From Streptomyces sp. Root1304 (GTDB taxonomy: Bacteria > Actinomycetota > Actinomycetes > Streptomycetales > Streptomycetaceae): DNA of 64,000 nucleotides. The notes under the pieces were generated by a model. The model saw only the letters and a program-made list of their open reading frames with translations, had not been told where the DNA came from and made no database searches. Each line of letters begins with the position of its first letter. The stretch's first letter is position 1. Positions 27,001-34,213 of the stretch are shown in pieces. A program made the translations under genes and the position numbers. The stretch covers positions 330,750 through 394,749 of the forward strand of contig NZ_LMEP01000025.1 in assembly GCF_001426405.1 (NCBI RefSeq). Reading direction: 5' to 3'.

Positions 27001-27564
27001 GTGGCGGCCGGCAACAAGGCGCTGCTCACGGGCGAGATGGGCATCGCGAACACCACGGCGTCCGCCGCCCTGATCTCCGTCTACACGGGGGTGGACCCGA
27101 CCGAGGTCACCGGCCGGGGCACGGGCATCAACGACGAGACGCACGCCCGCAAGGTGGACGTGGTCCGTCGCGCGCTGGACCTGCACAAGCCGGACCCGGC
27201 GGACCCGATCGGCGTCCTCGCCGCGGTCGGCGGCCTGGAGCACGCGGCCCTCGTCGGCCTGATCCTGGGCGCGGCCTCGCTCCGTACCCCGGTGATCCTG
27301 GACGGCGTCTCCACCGGCGCGGCGGCCCTCGTCGCCCGTGCCGTCGCACCGGAGTCGCTCGCGGCCTGCATCGCGGGCCACCGCAGCGCGGAGCCGGGCC
27401 ACGTGGCGGCGCTCAACAAGCTGGGCCTGCGCCCGCTGGTCGACCTGGACCTCCGCCTCGGCGAGGGCACGGGCGCCCTGCTGGCCCTCCCGCTGGTGCA
27501 GAGCGCGGCCCGCGCGATGCACGAGGTGGCCACCTTCGACTCGGCGGGCGTCACCGAGAAGTAG
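24043..27564 (+). CDS. cobT: BluB-CobT fusion: DMB synthase plus nicotinate-nucleotide:DMB phosphoribosyltransferase
   Basis: 1173 residues from the ATG at 24043 (GAGGGG six bases upstream). Residues 1-600 are low-complexity, rich in Pro, Ala, Glu and Val, with short repeats such as GTPAHGVP and STPVAE. Residues about 606-820 form a BluB-type flavin-destructase domain (RRDIRNGFRSDPIP, SVGHSQPWDFVVI). Residues about 825-1173 are CobT (GDHGVHAQGVTPWPQEVT, GEMGIANTTASAAL, late LGEGTGALLALPL with the catalytic Glu). One chain can therefore make 5,6-dimethylbenzimidazole and activate it as alpha-ribazole phosphate. The role of the long disordered N-terminus is unknown. Confidence 0.92.
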   Translation: MTDTGQVPGEGLPENSGMVEQPGIPAPGAYTFLDPSGHTTEDDDLLLMPGAQGAWSEHPPGVAPAPPVAVPPPPTVPNQAAPQQGVPHPGAQAPVGDPLTAPLPDPLTAPLDAVALADVLTAPQTQTPPQGVPLAPPLGTPAHGIPAEQFAGTPAHGVPLAGTPAHGVPVPPHEQAVTDHGYEPGILDTGAHEAAGRDSGSVDLGGVRVPPPAPAPASGPARRPLHMGPPVPEAGGVVLSLADRGPAAAPAPQPAPVPVPEPVVATGPAPVPVRNPGPPTTGPEYFDIAQDQQLAPQGAEPWAAQPQEPVAPPAPAETVVPNGMFVQVEGSVPTTPHLAPVPAPQASPEPEPAEAPEQEEPSEPVAVAPAEPAPEPVTEPTEPPATEPQAAEAVAPEATTPEVTVPAPREAEPAAEAAPEPVREAEQAAEAEQAPEAEPQPETPEEPAEPAAEATGTPDEAETPEDAPVEVQAEELPPVTEEAPEPVVAETEPAAAEEPAAPAETPEPLAADTVSADVEPTVVEPEPAQVPETEPEATTAPDAAPDLDAEPEPAALPDEEPTLSEESTPVAESTPVAESTPVAEATPSAEATPSIESAPAPGYDDAEREAVLRVMRERRDIRNGFRSDPIPHEVLLRVLEAAHTAPSVGHSQPWDFVVIRSAETRQTMHELAQRQREAYAKSLPKARAKQFKELKIEAILDTPVNIVVTADPTRGGRHTLGRYTQPQMAPYSSALAVENLWLAARAEGLGVGWVSFFDEREMVRTLGLPEHLEVVAYLCVGYVDEFPEEPELMQAGWSKRRPLAWVVHEETYGRRALPGEEPHDLLQETIANIRPLDAKALGEAWERQKRMTKPAGALGMLEIISAQLSGLSRVCPPPIPEPAAVAIFAGDHGVHAQGVTPWPQEVTGQMVANFLGGGAVCNAFANQVGAEVCVIDVGVASELPATPGLLPRKVRAGTGDFTTGLAMTREEVLAAIEVGIETARDLVAAGNKALLTGEMGIANTTASAALISVYTGVDPTEVTGRGTGINDETHARKVDVVRRALDLHKPDPADPIGVLAAVGGLEHAALVGLILGAASLRTPVILDGVSTGAAALVARAVAPESLAACIAGHRSAEPGHVAALNKLGLRPLVDLDLRLGEGTGALLALPLVQSAARAMHEVATFDSAGVTEK
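25741..25794 (+). repeat. Three 18-bp tandem repeats inside the BluB-CobT gene
   Basis: Three in-frame 18-base units encode STPVAE three times, the last with one change, just before the BluB domain. More degenerate copies follow. Confidence 0.9.
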
Positions 27565-27573
27565 GACCGCCCA

Positions 27574-27609
27574 CGCGTCCCCCACCCACCAACGGGAGTG
27601 GGGGACGCG
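27574..27609 (+). terminator. Terminator after the BluB-CobT gene
   Basis: A perfect 12-bp stem (27574-27585 with 27598-27609) with a 12-base loop begins 9 bases past the stop. The remaining 27610-27812 holds no gene and presumably the promoter of the next one. Confidence 0.85.
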
Positions 27610-27812
27610 CAGGGACCGGGCCCACCGGGCCGAGCACAAGGGAACGACCCGCGGGGCCCCACCCCGGGAGCCCGCGGGACCCCTGGGGAAGACCCCGCCC
27701 CAGCCAGGAGATCCGTCACAGCGTGACGTGTCGCCGTCACCGATATCGTGGCCCCACCAGCCGCTTCACCGCAGCAGCGGCCAGCACCCGCCCTCCGAGG
27801 AGCCGCTCACCC

Positions 27813-29066
27813 ATGGCCGAGCACGCCGACCACACCGCCCAGCCGACGACGCACCCCGCCTACCCCGTGGGCCTGCGCCTGGCGGGCCGCCGCGTAGTCG
27901 TCCTCGGCGGCGGCCAGGTCGCCCAGCGCCGGCTGCCGGCCCTGATCGCCGCGGGCGCCGAGATCACGCTGATCTCCCCCTCCGCGACCCCCTCCGTGGA
28001 CGTGATGGCGGAGACGGGCGAGATCACCTGGATCAAGCGCCGGTACGAGGACGGGGACCTGGCGGACGCCTGGTACGCCCTGGTGGCGACCACGGACCCG
28101 GCCGCGAACGCCGCGGCCTCCGCCGAGGCGGAGCGGACCCGGACCTGGTGCGTCCGCTCGGACGACGCGGAGGCGGCGACCGCCTGGACCCCGGCGACCG
28201 GCCGCAGCGAGGGCGTGACGGTGGCCGTCCTCACCGGCCACGACCCCCGCCGCTCCGCCGCCGTGCGCGACGCGATCGTCGAGGGGCTCCGCGACGGATC
28301 GATCGCCGCGCCCGCACGCCGCGCGCGTACCCCCTTCGTCGCCCTGGTGGGCGGCGGCCCCGGCGACCCGGACCTGATCACGGTGCGCGGCCGCCGGCTG
28401 CTCGCCGAGGCGGACGTGGTGATCGCGGACCGGCTCGGCCCCCGTGACCTCCTGGACGAACTGCCGCCGCACGTCGAGGTGATCGACGCGGCGAAGATCC
28501 CGTACGGCCGCTTCATGGCCCAGGAGGCCATCAACAACGCGCTGATCGAGCACGCGAAGGCGGGCAGGTCGGTCGTGCGGCTCAAGGGCGGCGACCCGTT
28601 CGTCTTCGGCCGGGGCATGGAGGAGGCGCAGGCGCTGGCCGTCGAGGGCATCGCCTGCACGGTGGTCCCGGGCATCTCCAGCTCCATCTCGGTGCCGGGC
28701 GCGGCGGGCATCCCGGTGACGCACCGGGGCGTGGCCCACGAGTTCACGGTGGTCAGCGGTCACGTGGCCCCCGACGACCCGCGCTCGCTCGTCGACTGGG
28801 CGTCCCTGGCGAAGCTGACCGGCACGCTGGTGATCCTCATGGGCGTCGACAAGATCGGGAAGATCGCCGAGGCGCTGATCGAGCACGGCAAGTCCCCGGA
28901 CACCCCGCTGGCCCTGGTCCAGGAGGGCACCACGGCGTCGCAGCGCCGGGTGGACGCGACGCTGGCGACGGTCGCGGAGACGGTGCGGATCCAGGAGGTC
29001 CGCCCGCCGGCGGTCATCGTGATCGGCGACGTGGTGAACGAAGCCCCGGACCGCCTGGTGAAGTAG
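27813..29066 (+). CDS. cobA: Siroheme synthase / uroporphyrinogen-III C-methyltransferase (CysG-like)
   Basis: 417 residues from the ATG at 27813, ten bases after GAGGAG. Residues about 20-165 are the NAD-binding precorrin-2 dehydrogenase domain (RRVVVLGGGQVAQRRL, a GxGxxA/G nucleotide loop). Residues about 178-417 are the SAM-dependent methyltransferase (VALVGGGPGDPDLITVRG, VVRLKGGDPFVFGRG, VPGISSSISVPGAAGIPVTHRG). It makes precorrin-2 for cobalamin and may take it towards siroheme. The C-terminal ferrochelatase part of a full CysG is not separable by eye. Confidence 0.93.
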   Translation: MAEHADHTAQPTTHPAYPVGLRLAGRRVVVLGGGQVAQRRLPALIAAGAEITLISPSATPSVDVMAETGEITWIKRRYEDGDLADAWYALVATTDPAANAAASAEAERTRTWCVRSDDAEAATAWTPATGRSEGVTVAVLTGHDPRRSAAVRDAIVEGLRDGSIAAPARRARTPFVALVGGGPGDPDLITVRGRRLLAEADVVIADRLGPRDLLDELPPHVEVIDAAKIPYGRFMAQEAINNALIEHAKAGRSVVRLKGGDPFVFGRGMEEAQALAVEGIACTVVPGISSSISVPGAAGIPVTHRGVAHEFTVVSGHVAPDDPRSLVDWASLAKLTGTLVILMGVDKIGKIAEALIEHGKSPDTPLALVQEGTTASQRRVDATLATVAETVRIQEVRPPAVIVIGDVVNEAPDRLVK

Positions 29067-29146
29067 CCCGCGAGGGCGACCTCTCCAGGAGGCCGAAACC
29101 CGCGTCTCCCGACCCCTGGCAGGGCCCCCGAACCCGGCCGCACACA

Positions 29147-29175
29147 TTGGCACCACACCCCGGACAAGGCAGTAT
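29147..29175 (+). promoter_or_regulatory. Promoter of the TrmH-family gene, leaderless
   Basis: TTGGCA at 29147-29152 and CAGTAT at 29170-29175 have 17-base spacing. The -10 ends 6 bases before the GTG at 29182, so the start codon is probably at the 5' end of the mRNA. Confidence 0.6.
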
Positions 29176-29181
29176 CACCTC

Positions 29182-30066
29182 GTGGCCGAACTCATCACGA
29201 TCGACGATCCCGACGACCCGCGCCTGAGCGACTACACCGGTCTGACCGATGTCGAGCTCCGCCGGAGACGCGAGCCGGCCGAGGGCCTGTTCATCGCGGA
29301 GGGCGAGAAGGTCATCCGCCGGGCGCGGCAGGCCGGGTACGAGATGCGGTCGATGCTGCTCTCGGCCAAGTGGGTCGACGTGATGCGGGACGTCATCGAC
29401 GAGGTCCCGGCGCCGGTGTACGCGATCCAGCCGGACCTCGCCGAGCGGGTGACCGGGTACCACGTGCACCGGGGCGCGCTGGCCTCGATGCAGCGCAAGC
29501 CGCTCCCGGACGCGGAGGACCTCCTCGGCGGCGGCCGGGCAGACCTGGGGGAGTCGGCGAACGGCCACTCCGACACCGGCGCGACGGTGCCTTCGGGTCC
29601 ACAAGGGGGTGCGGGCCGGCGCGTCGCCATCTTCGAGGACATCGTCGACCACGCGAACCTGGGGGCCGCGTTCCGCAACGCGGCCGCTCTGGGCGTGGAC
29701 GCCGTCTTCCTCACACCACGCTGCGCCGACCCCCTCTACCGGCGGGCCGTGAAGGTGTCGATGGGCGCGGTCTTCCACGTCCCCTGGACCCGGCTGACCG
29801 CTTGGCCGGAGAACGTCGAGCTGTTCCGTCGGCACGGCTTCGTGACGGCTGCCCTGTGTCTCGGCGAGAAGTCGATCTCGATCGACGAGCTGGCCGCCCG
29901 CCGGCACGAGAGGCTGGCGCTCATGCTCGGCACCGAAGGCGACGGACTGTCGGTCGACGCCCTGCGCGCGGCCGATGAATGGGTCCGGATCCCGATGGCC
30001 GCGGGAGTGGACTCCCTCAACGTCGCCGCGGCCTCCGCCGTCGCCTTCTACGCGACGAGGCTCTGA
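29182..30066 (+). CDS. TrmH/SpoU-family RNA 2'-O-methyltransferase
   Basis: 294 residues. The N-terminal part binds RNA (GLFIAEGEKVIRRARQAGYEM); the C-terminal SPOUT domain has motif 1 DIVDHANLGAAFRNAAALG, motif 2 LMLGTEGDGLS and motif 3 VRIPMAAGVDSLNVAAASAVAFY, the trefoil-knot SAM site. It methylates a ribose in rRNA or tRNA. A second, diverged motif-2/motif-3 fragment lies 4 kb downstream at 34048-34206 (see that entry), suggesting DNA was inserted at this gene's 3' end. Codon choice in its last third looks less strict than in the first part, by eye. Confidence 0.9.
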   Translation: MAELITIDDPDDPRLSDYTGLTDVELRRRREPAEGLFIAEGEKVIRRARQAGYEMRSMLLSAKWVDVMRDVIDEVPAPVYAIQPDLAERVTGYHVHRGALASMQRKPLPDAEDLLGGGRADLGESANGHSDTGATVPSGPQGGAGRRVAIFEDIVDHANLGAAFRNAAALGVDAVFLTPRCADPLYRRAVKVSMGAVFHVPWTRLTAWPENVELFRRHGFVTAALCLGEKSISIDELAARRHERLALMLGTEGDGLSVDALRAADEWVRIPMAAGVDSLNVAAASAVAFYATRL

Positions 30067-30114
30067 GCCCCGTCGCCGCACAGCGCACCTCAAGGGGCGC
30101 CGTGCACGGGGAGA

Positions 30115-30170
30115 GTCCGCTTCTGTTCCCGGATTCACGCGGTGGATCCGGGCTCGGCTCAGAAGCGGAC
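30115..30170. terminator. Long hairpin between trmH and the island's SGNH gene
   Basis: An 11-bp perfect stem (30115-30125 with 30160-30170) encloses an inner CCCGGAT/ATCCGGG stem. It covers the 3' end of the minus-strand hydrolase gene and can terminate transcription from both sides. Confidence 0.75.
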
Positions 30171-32192
30171 GTCGGCCTCGTGCAGTTCGCCGAAAACCGG
30201 CAGAGGCAGCAGGAGTCTGCCGGTTTCCAGAGCTGTGGCGACCTCCTGGCGCCAGTCGTCCTCCGGCCGGGCCGACGCCGGCCAGTGGACCGCGATCTCG
30301 TTCACCCGCTCCGCCGGGACTTCGGCGTCGATCTTTCCCCAGGTCTCCCGGAGCGGGGAGAGTTCGGCCACCCGGCGACCGTTGACCTCCAGCCATCCGG
30401 GTCGCCCGGCTTCGTCCGCGTGAGGCGTTCGGTACCGCAGCGAGAGGTGCAGGGCCGAGGCGTCCCCCGTGTGGACGGTCGACCGCCAGACCTTCCGGGC
30501 GCTCCTTGAGTAGGCCGCGCCCGGTCCGTGGGCGAGGCCCGTGGCCTCGTCACGGCGGCCCGCCAGCAGGTTCACCCGCCGTAGGTCGCTTCCGTCCGTG
30601 CGGTGGACGGGCGAGAGGGGGACGGGGACACCCAGCAGGTCCGCGAGGACAGTGCCCAGTGGCGATTGGGCCAGGACGGCGAAGGTGCTGGTCGCCACCG
30701 GGTTCAGATAGCGTTCCGCGTGGGCGAAGGAGCACAGTCGGTCGTACTCGGGTGTGGTCCAGGCGGGTGCGGTCTTGGCCATCAGCTTCAACAGCGCGGC
30801 AGCCGCCTCGTGTCCGGCGTGATCGGAGACCGCCACCTCGACATGCCGGCGGAGCGTAGCCGCGGGCTGTCCGTGCCAGGCGTTGTGGCAGGCGGCGAGC
30901 AGATGGCCGACGGCTTCCCGCGAGGAGCCCTCCTCGTCGGCCTGCCGGGGGCCGCCGGTCGCGCGGCCGACGTCCCCCGACGGTGACGCGATCTTCCCGG
31001 CGACGGCGCGTGCGACGGCTCGCATCCCCGTCGTGCTCAGGTGGCAGTAGTCGAGGAAGTGCTCGGGATCGGGCAATCCCGTCTCCGGGGCGACCAGTTC
31101 GCCGCGGAGATCCACCAGCGCGAAACCGTGCTTCTCGGCGAAGGAGCACAGCAGTTCCTGGATCTCGCCGATGACGCGTGGGGTGTGGCCCAGCAACTGA
31201 CCCACCACCGAATCCCTGGACTTCTCCCAGCTCTCCCTCGCCCCGGGGAAGTCACCCATGGCGTACTGGGCGATCCCCCGCAGGCGACCGGGGACGGGAC
31301 TGCAGCCTTCGTCCAGCAGGGCCATCCGATCGCAGAGCTCCGGGAGTGCCTCCCAGCGCCGCTCCCGCAACGCCCGCCGAGCGCTGTCGTGCAACCCGCG
31401 CCACTCCTCGGCGCGTTCGGGCGACAGGACCCCGACGGTCCACGCCTCGTCCGGCTCCCACTCCCTGAGATTGAACTCCGGAACGACCACGACGACGTCC
31501 AGACCCGCTTGCGCGACCTGCCGCACCTTACGCAGCAGCGCCCGGACCCGGGGCAGCACGATGCTGCGCGTGAAGGCCTCCCGTACACCCCTGATCCCTC
31601 CGGCACGCATGCTCCGGCCGAGCAGATCGCCGTCCGCGTACGACAAGGGCTGCAGACACCAGTTGTTCCCCGCCATCAGCACGAGGACATCGGTGTCGAG
31701 TGACGGCAGCGCGGAGACGACGTGCTCCAGATCGCCCAGGCCGGCGCCCGTGCGCGCGAGGTCCACGCACTGGTGGCGACCGGGGCCGGCGGAGGCGTCG
31801 AGCTCCTCCTGGAGCATCAGGGTCGGAGTGAAAAAGGGGTCGAACAGGTATCCGCGAGCCGTCGACTCCCCGACGACGGCCACCCTCCGGGCCGCGCCCT
31901 TGCCCGGAGTGTCCCCGGTGTCCGCCCACGAACGGTCCGACGGCGACTCGTCGCCGCGGAGACGCAGTTCACTTCCGGCCGGTCCTGACACGATGCTCCA
32001 GATCCCCAGGCGCTCCGTCCGCCCCGCGGCCGCCTCCGCAGGGCACGGCGACGGGTCGGCCGGCGCCTTCGGGGCACGCGCCCGGGCCAGGTCGGCCTTC
32101 TGGAGTTCGCCGAGGATCTCGGCACCTCGCGCGTCGCCCAGGAGCTCCGCGAGTCGGTTGGCGCGTTCGAAGGAAACGTGGTCTGCGGGCAT
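30159..32192 (-). CDS. SGNH/GDSL-type hydrolase with C-terminal jelly-roll-like domain
   Basis: 677 residues from the ATG at 32192 (purine-rich GGGGAGAGGA upstream). After a 100-residue N-terminal helical part comes the SGNH domain: block I VAVVGESTARGYLFD (nucleophile Ser near 109), a Gly at GAGLGDL, block III LMAGNNW (near 173) and block V DYCHLSTTGMRA with the catalytic Asp-x-x-His (near 381). The last 250 residues contain LHLSLRYRTP and WLEVNGRRVAEL strands like a carbohydrate-binding beta-sandwich. It likely removes or transfers an ester/acyl group on a sugar or peptide. It is the last gene of a minus-strand unit with the chimeric pseudogene and the 37-residue peptide. Confidence 0.75.
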   Translation of the reverse strand: MPADHVSFERANRLAELLGDARGAEILGELQKADLARARAPKAPADPSPCPAEAAAGRTERLGIWSIVSGPAGSELRLRGDESPSDRSWADTGDTPGKGAARRVAVVGESTARGYLFDPFFTPTLMLQEELDASAGPGRHQCVDLARTGAGLGDLEHVVSALPSLDTDVLVLMAGNNWCLQPLSYADGDLLGRSMRAGGIRGVREAFTRSIVLPRVRALLRKVRQVAQAGLDVVVVVPEFNLREWEPDEAWTVGVLSPERAEEWRGLHDSARRALRERRWEALPELCDRMALLDEGCSPVPGRLRGIAQYAMGDFPGARESWEKSRDSVVGQLLGHTPRVIGEIQELLCSFAEKHGFALVDLRGELVAPETGLPDPEHFLDYCHLSTTGMRAVARAVAGKIASPSGDVGRATGGPRQADEEGSSREAVGHLLAACHNAWHGQPAATLRRHVEVAVSDHAGHEAAAALLKLMAKTAPAWTTPEYDRLCSFAHAERYLNPVATSTFAVLAQSPLGTVLADLLGVPVPLSPVHRTDGSDLRRVNLLAGRRDEATGLAHGPGAAYSRSARKVWRSTVHTGDASALHLSLRYRTPHADEAGRPGWLEVNGRRVAELSPLRETWGKIDAEVPAERVNEIAVHWPASARPEDDWRQEVATALETGRLLLPLPVFGELHEADVRF

Positions 32193-32217
32193 GCGGGAGT
32201 CCTCTCCCCAGGAAGGC

Positions 32218-33605
32218 TCAGAAGAAGGTGTAGACCGACTCGCTGGCTGTGGGCACTTTGTAGGGAGCAGCGTCGAGCAGCCGCCTGACACACCAGTCGG
32301 GTACGTCCGAACGACGTATGAGGAAGTCCCCGAGGACCAGAAGGTCCAGCCGGGACCGGACGAAGCAGGCCAGCGCGTCCGCCGCGGAATTGACGATCGG
32401 CTCACCCCGCATGTTGAACGAGGTGTTGAGCAGCACGGGAGTGCCTGTGCGGCCGCCGAACGCGGTCAGCAACGCGTGGAACAACGGGTCCACGTCCTGG
32501 TCGACCGTCTGGACACGTGCCGAGCCGTCGACGTGGGTGATGGCCGGCAGGCCGGGGCCCTTCACCTGGGCCGTTTCCAGCATGAAGGGCGAGCTGATGT
32601 CGGGGTCGAAGAACTCGGCCGCCCGCTCCGCCACCACTGCCGGAGCGAAGGGCCTGAACGCCTCGCGCTTCTTGACCAGGGCATTGATCCGGTCCCGCAT
32701 GTCCTCCCTGCGCGGGTCCGCGAGGATCGACCTGGAGCCGAGCGTCGCATCCGCCTGCCACACCGCTGCCTGCGAGCGGAACGGAGTGACGAGACCGGGG
32801 AAACCGCTCGCCAGGCGAGGGCGGTCGAGCGCCAGTCCCAGCGCGCGTCGAAGGTCCTGCCGGCTCCGCATCGCTTGGCATTCTTGACCGAATTCAAGGT
32901 TTCCGAAGATAGAAATATCCCGGGACGACAGCCGGGGGTCCTGCGTGAATTTCTCCAGATGCCAGTCGCTGAAACTGGTCATCGGAGCCACGTCCACCTG
33001 GCCCTGACCAAGTGCCTGCAACGCCTGGTCCAGGTCGGAATACGACCGGAACGTCAGGGCGTCGGGCATCCCGTGTCCGGTGTTCCTGGCGTGCGGCTGG
33101 CGCACCATTTCAATGAATTCGTCACCGCGGGACGCGAGTTCGTAGTCCCCCAGGACCGGGGCCCCGAGCAGTGTTCCACCGTCCCTCGCCGGCGCATGCT
33201 GCGGCAGCGTGAAGAGGGCGGACGCGTAGGAGGTCGGACGGGCGAACCGATAGGCGATCCTCCCGCCCTCGGTGACTCCGGCAGCCCCTTCGGTGGGAAA
33301 CATCCTCGCGACCCGTGACCGCGGTCGCCCGAGTATCCGGTCGACCGATCGCAGGCAATCAGCCGGAGTGAACGGGGTTCCGTCCGACCAGCGAAGGGTC
33401 GTATCGAGTTCCACATGCCAGGAATCATCGCGCTCGTGATACTCGGCCGCCACGGCTGCTCCGTGCGCGGTCTTCCCGTCGGAGTCTCCGACAGAAGAGT
33501 CCGCGTGGCCGCCTCACCGACGAATCGCGCGTCGTAGTCCGCAGGCCAGTGAGTGTCGCTGTTGAGGGGCATCGAGTCGAGCGCGAACGTGATACTGGAA
33601 GGCAC
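32218..33605 (-). pseudogene. Frameshifted chimera: family-5 solute-binding protein N-half fused to a NodU/CmcH carbamoyltransferase C-domain
   Basis: From the GTG at 33605 the first frame reads ITFALDSMPLNSDTHWPADY, then FVGEAATRTLLSE, as in family-5 peptide-binding proteins. Near 33490 the match moves to the next frame, which runs DSDGKTAHGAAVAAEYHERD, then LRWSDGTPFTPADCLRSVDRI and on without a stop to 32218. Near 32745, after an SBP-like PGLVTPFRSQAAVW, it becomes a carbamoyltransferase C-terminal domain (LGSRSILADPRRED, FRPFAPAVV, PVLLNTSFNMRGEPIV). The SBP C-half and the carbamoyltransferase N-half are both missing. The simplest reading is a deletion that fused two genes, plus a one-base frameshift. 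A sequencing error at 33490 cannot be excluded. An internal GTG at 33453 could still express the in-frame part. Confidence 0.75.
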
Positions 33606-33633
33606 GGGTCTCTCAGCTCGTTTTCGTCATGAA

Positions 33634-33668
33634 AACCCGGCGCACCCCCGAGGGGGTGCGCCGGGAAA
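33634..33668 (-). terminator. Rho-independent terminator directly after the 37-residue peptide gene
   Basis: A perfect 14-bp stem (33636-33649 with 33652-33665) and a 2-base loop, followed on the minus strand by TTTT. The T run is rare in this window. It sits between the peptide and the chimeric gene, so the short gene could be transcribed far more than those behind it. Confidence 0.92.
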
Positions 33669-33670
33669 TC

Positions 33671-33784
33671 TCAGCAGCGGTGCGCCATCGCGAGATAGTC
33701 GCTGAGCATCTCCTGGTCGAACTCGAGGTCCTCGAATTCGTCCACCAGCTCGTTCTCCGTTGCGACTTCCTTGTTCTCCAGCAT
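33671..33784 (-). CDS. 37-residue acidic peptide ending in Cys; precursor-like
   Basis: Starts ATG at 33784 after GAGAGGGGGG (spacing about 6). It begins MLENKEVATENELVDEFEDL and ends YLAMAHRC at the stop. About 11 of 37 residues are Asp or Glu, concentrated in the first 26; the only Cys is the last residue, and the only Ser is nine residues before it. It has its own promoter and terminator. Length, acidic front, distinct C-terminal end and neighbouring hydrolase and transport genes fit a ribosomal peptide precursor (leader plus core). No lanthionine synthetase, YcaO, radical-SAM or flavoprotein decarboxylase gene is in the window, so the class is undetermined. Confidence 0.7.
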   Translation of the reverse strand: MLENKEVATENELVDEFEDLEFDQEMLSDYLAMAHRC

Positions 33785-33817
33785 TGATACCCCCCTCTCA
33801 GGGCCGAAGTTGATCGC

Positions 33818-33847
33818 ACGCTACATGAGCCCCTAAGATCTTCGCAA
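33818..33847 (-). promoter_or_regulatory. Promoter of the 37-residue peptide gene
   Basis: On the minus strand TTGCGA (33847-33842) and TAGCGT (33823-33818) are 18 bases apart, about 34 bases upstream of the ATG. Confidence 0.5.
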
Positions 33848-33886
33848 GCGTTTTCTCTATTATCGGCGGAGGGGTTGACCTAATGT

Positions 33887-33910
33887 ATTTCCGGACATCA
33901 ATTTCCGGAA
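33887..33910. repeat. Direct repeat with palindromic core in an AT-rich stretch upstream of the peptide gene
   Basis: ATTTCCGGA occurs at 33887-33895 and 33901-33909; the second is part of the palindrome TTCCGGAA. It lies about 40 bases upstream of the proposed -35 on the minus strand, where an activator would bind. The stretch 33785-33975 is markedly richer in A and T than the rest of the window and carries no gene. Confidence 0.5.
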
Positions 33911-34047
33911 TGAATCTTGATTTATCTGCAGGGTTGACGCGGGGCTTCGGCGTGAATCCGTAATGTCTCGTTCCGGATCGCGGGGTCGCGAGATGGCGAG
34001 ATGGCGAGGAGCTGGAGGGGGGTGGGCGGCGTCGCGGGCATGATGCA

Positions 34048-34206
34048 GGGGGAGCGGAGGGCGACGCCCTGCCGACGGGGGTCCGGTATGCCGCCGACGC
34101 GCGGGTCCGTATCCCGACGGCCCGTGGCGTGGGCTCGCTGAACGCCGGCGCGGCGGCGGCCGTCGCGTTCTGCGCGGGGGCGACCGGCCGCCCGGAGTCC
34201 CGACTA
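34048..34206 (+). pseudogene. Truncated second TrmH/SpoU methyltransferase C-terminus
   Basis: In one frame the sequence reads GAEGDALPTGVRYAADARV, then RIPTARGVGSLNAGAAAAVAF. It aligns without gaps over about 42 residues to the C-terminus of the intact methyltransferase encoded at 29182-30066 (motif 2 TEGDGL, motif 3 VRIP...SLN), with roughly 60% identity counted by eye. There is no start, no N-terminal domain and no natural stop before the kinase gene's 3' end. It has the same strand and order as the intact gene, so it looks like the displaced original 3' end, left behind when the segment between them was inserted. Confidence 0.75.
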
Positions 34207-34213
34207 GGGGGGC

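Noticed and set aside
33671..33784. Assigning the 37-residue peptide to thioamitides or lanthipeptides because of the C-terminal Cys
   Set aside because: No YcaO, lanthionine synthetase or flavoprotein decarboxylase gene is in the window.
33798..33980. A minus-strand frame in the AT-rich segment reading into 33798
   Set aside because: It has no start or ribosome site and continues antisense through the kinase gene; the promoter interpretation fits better.
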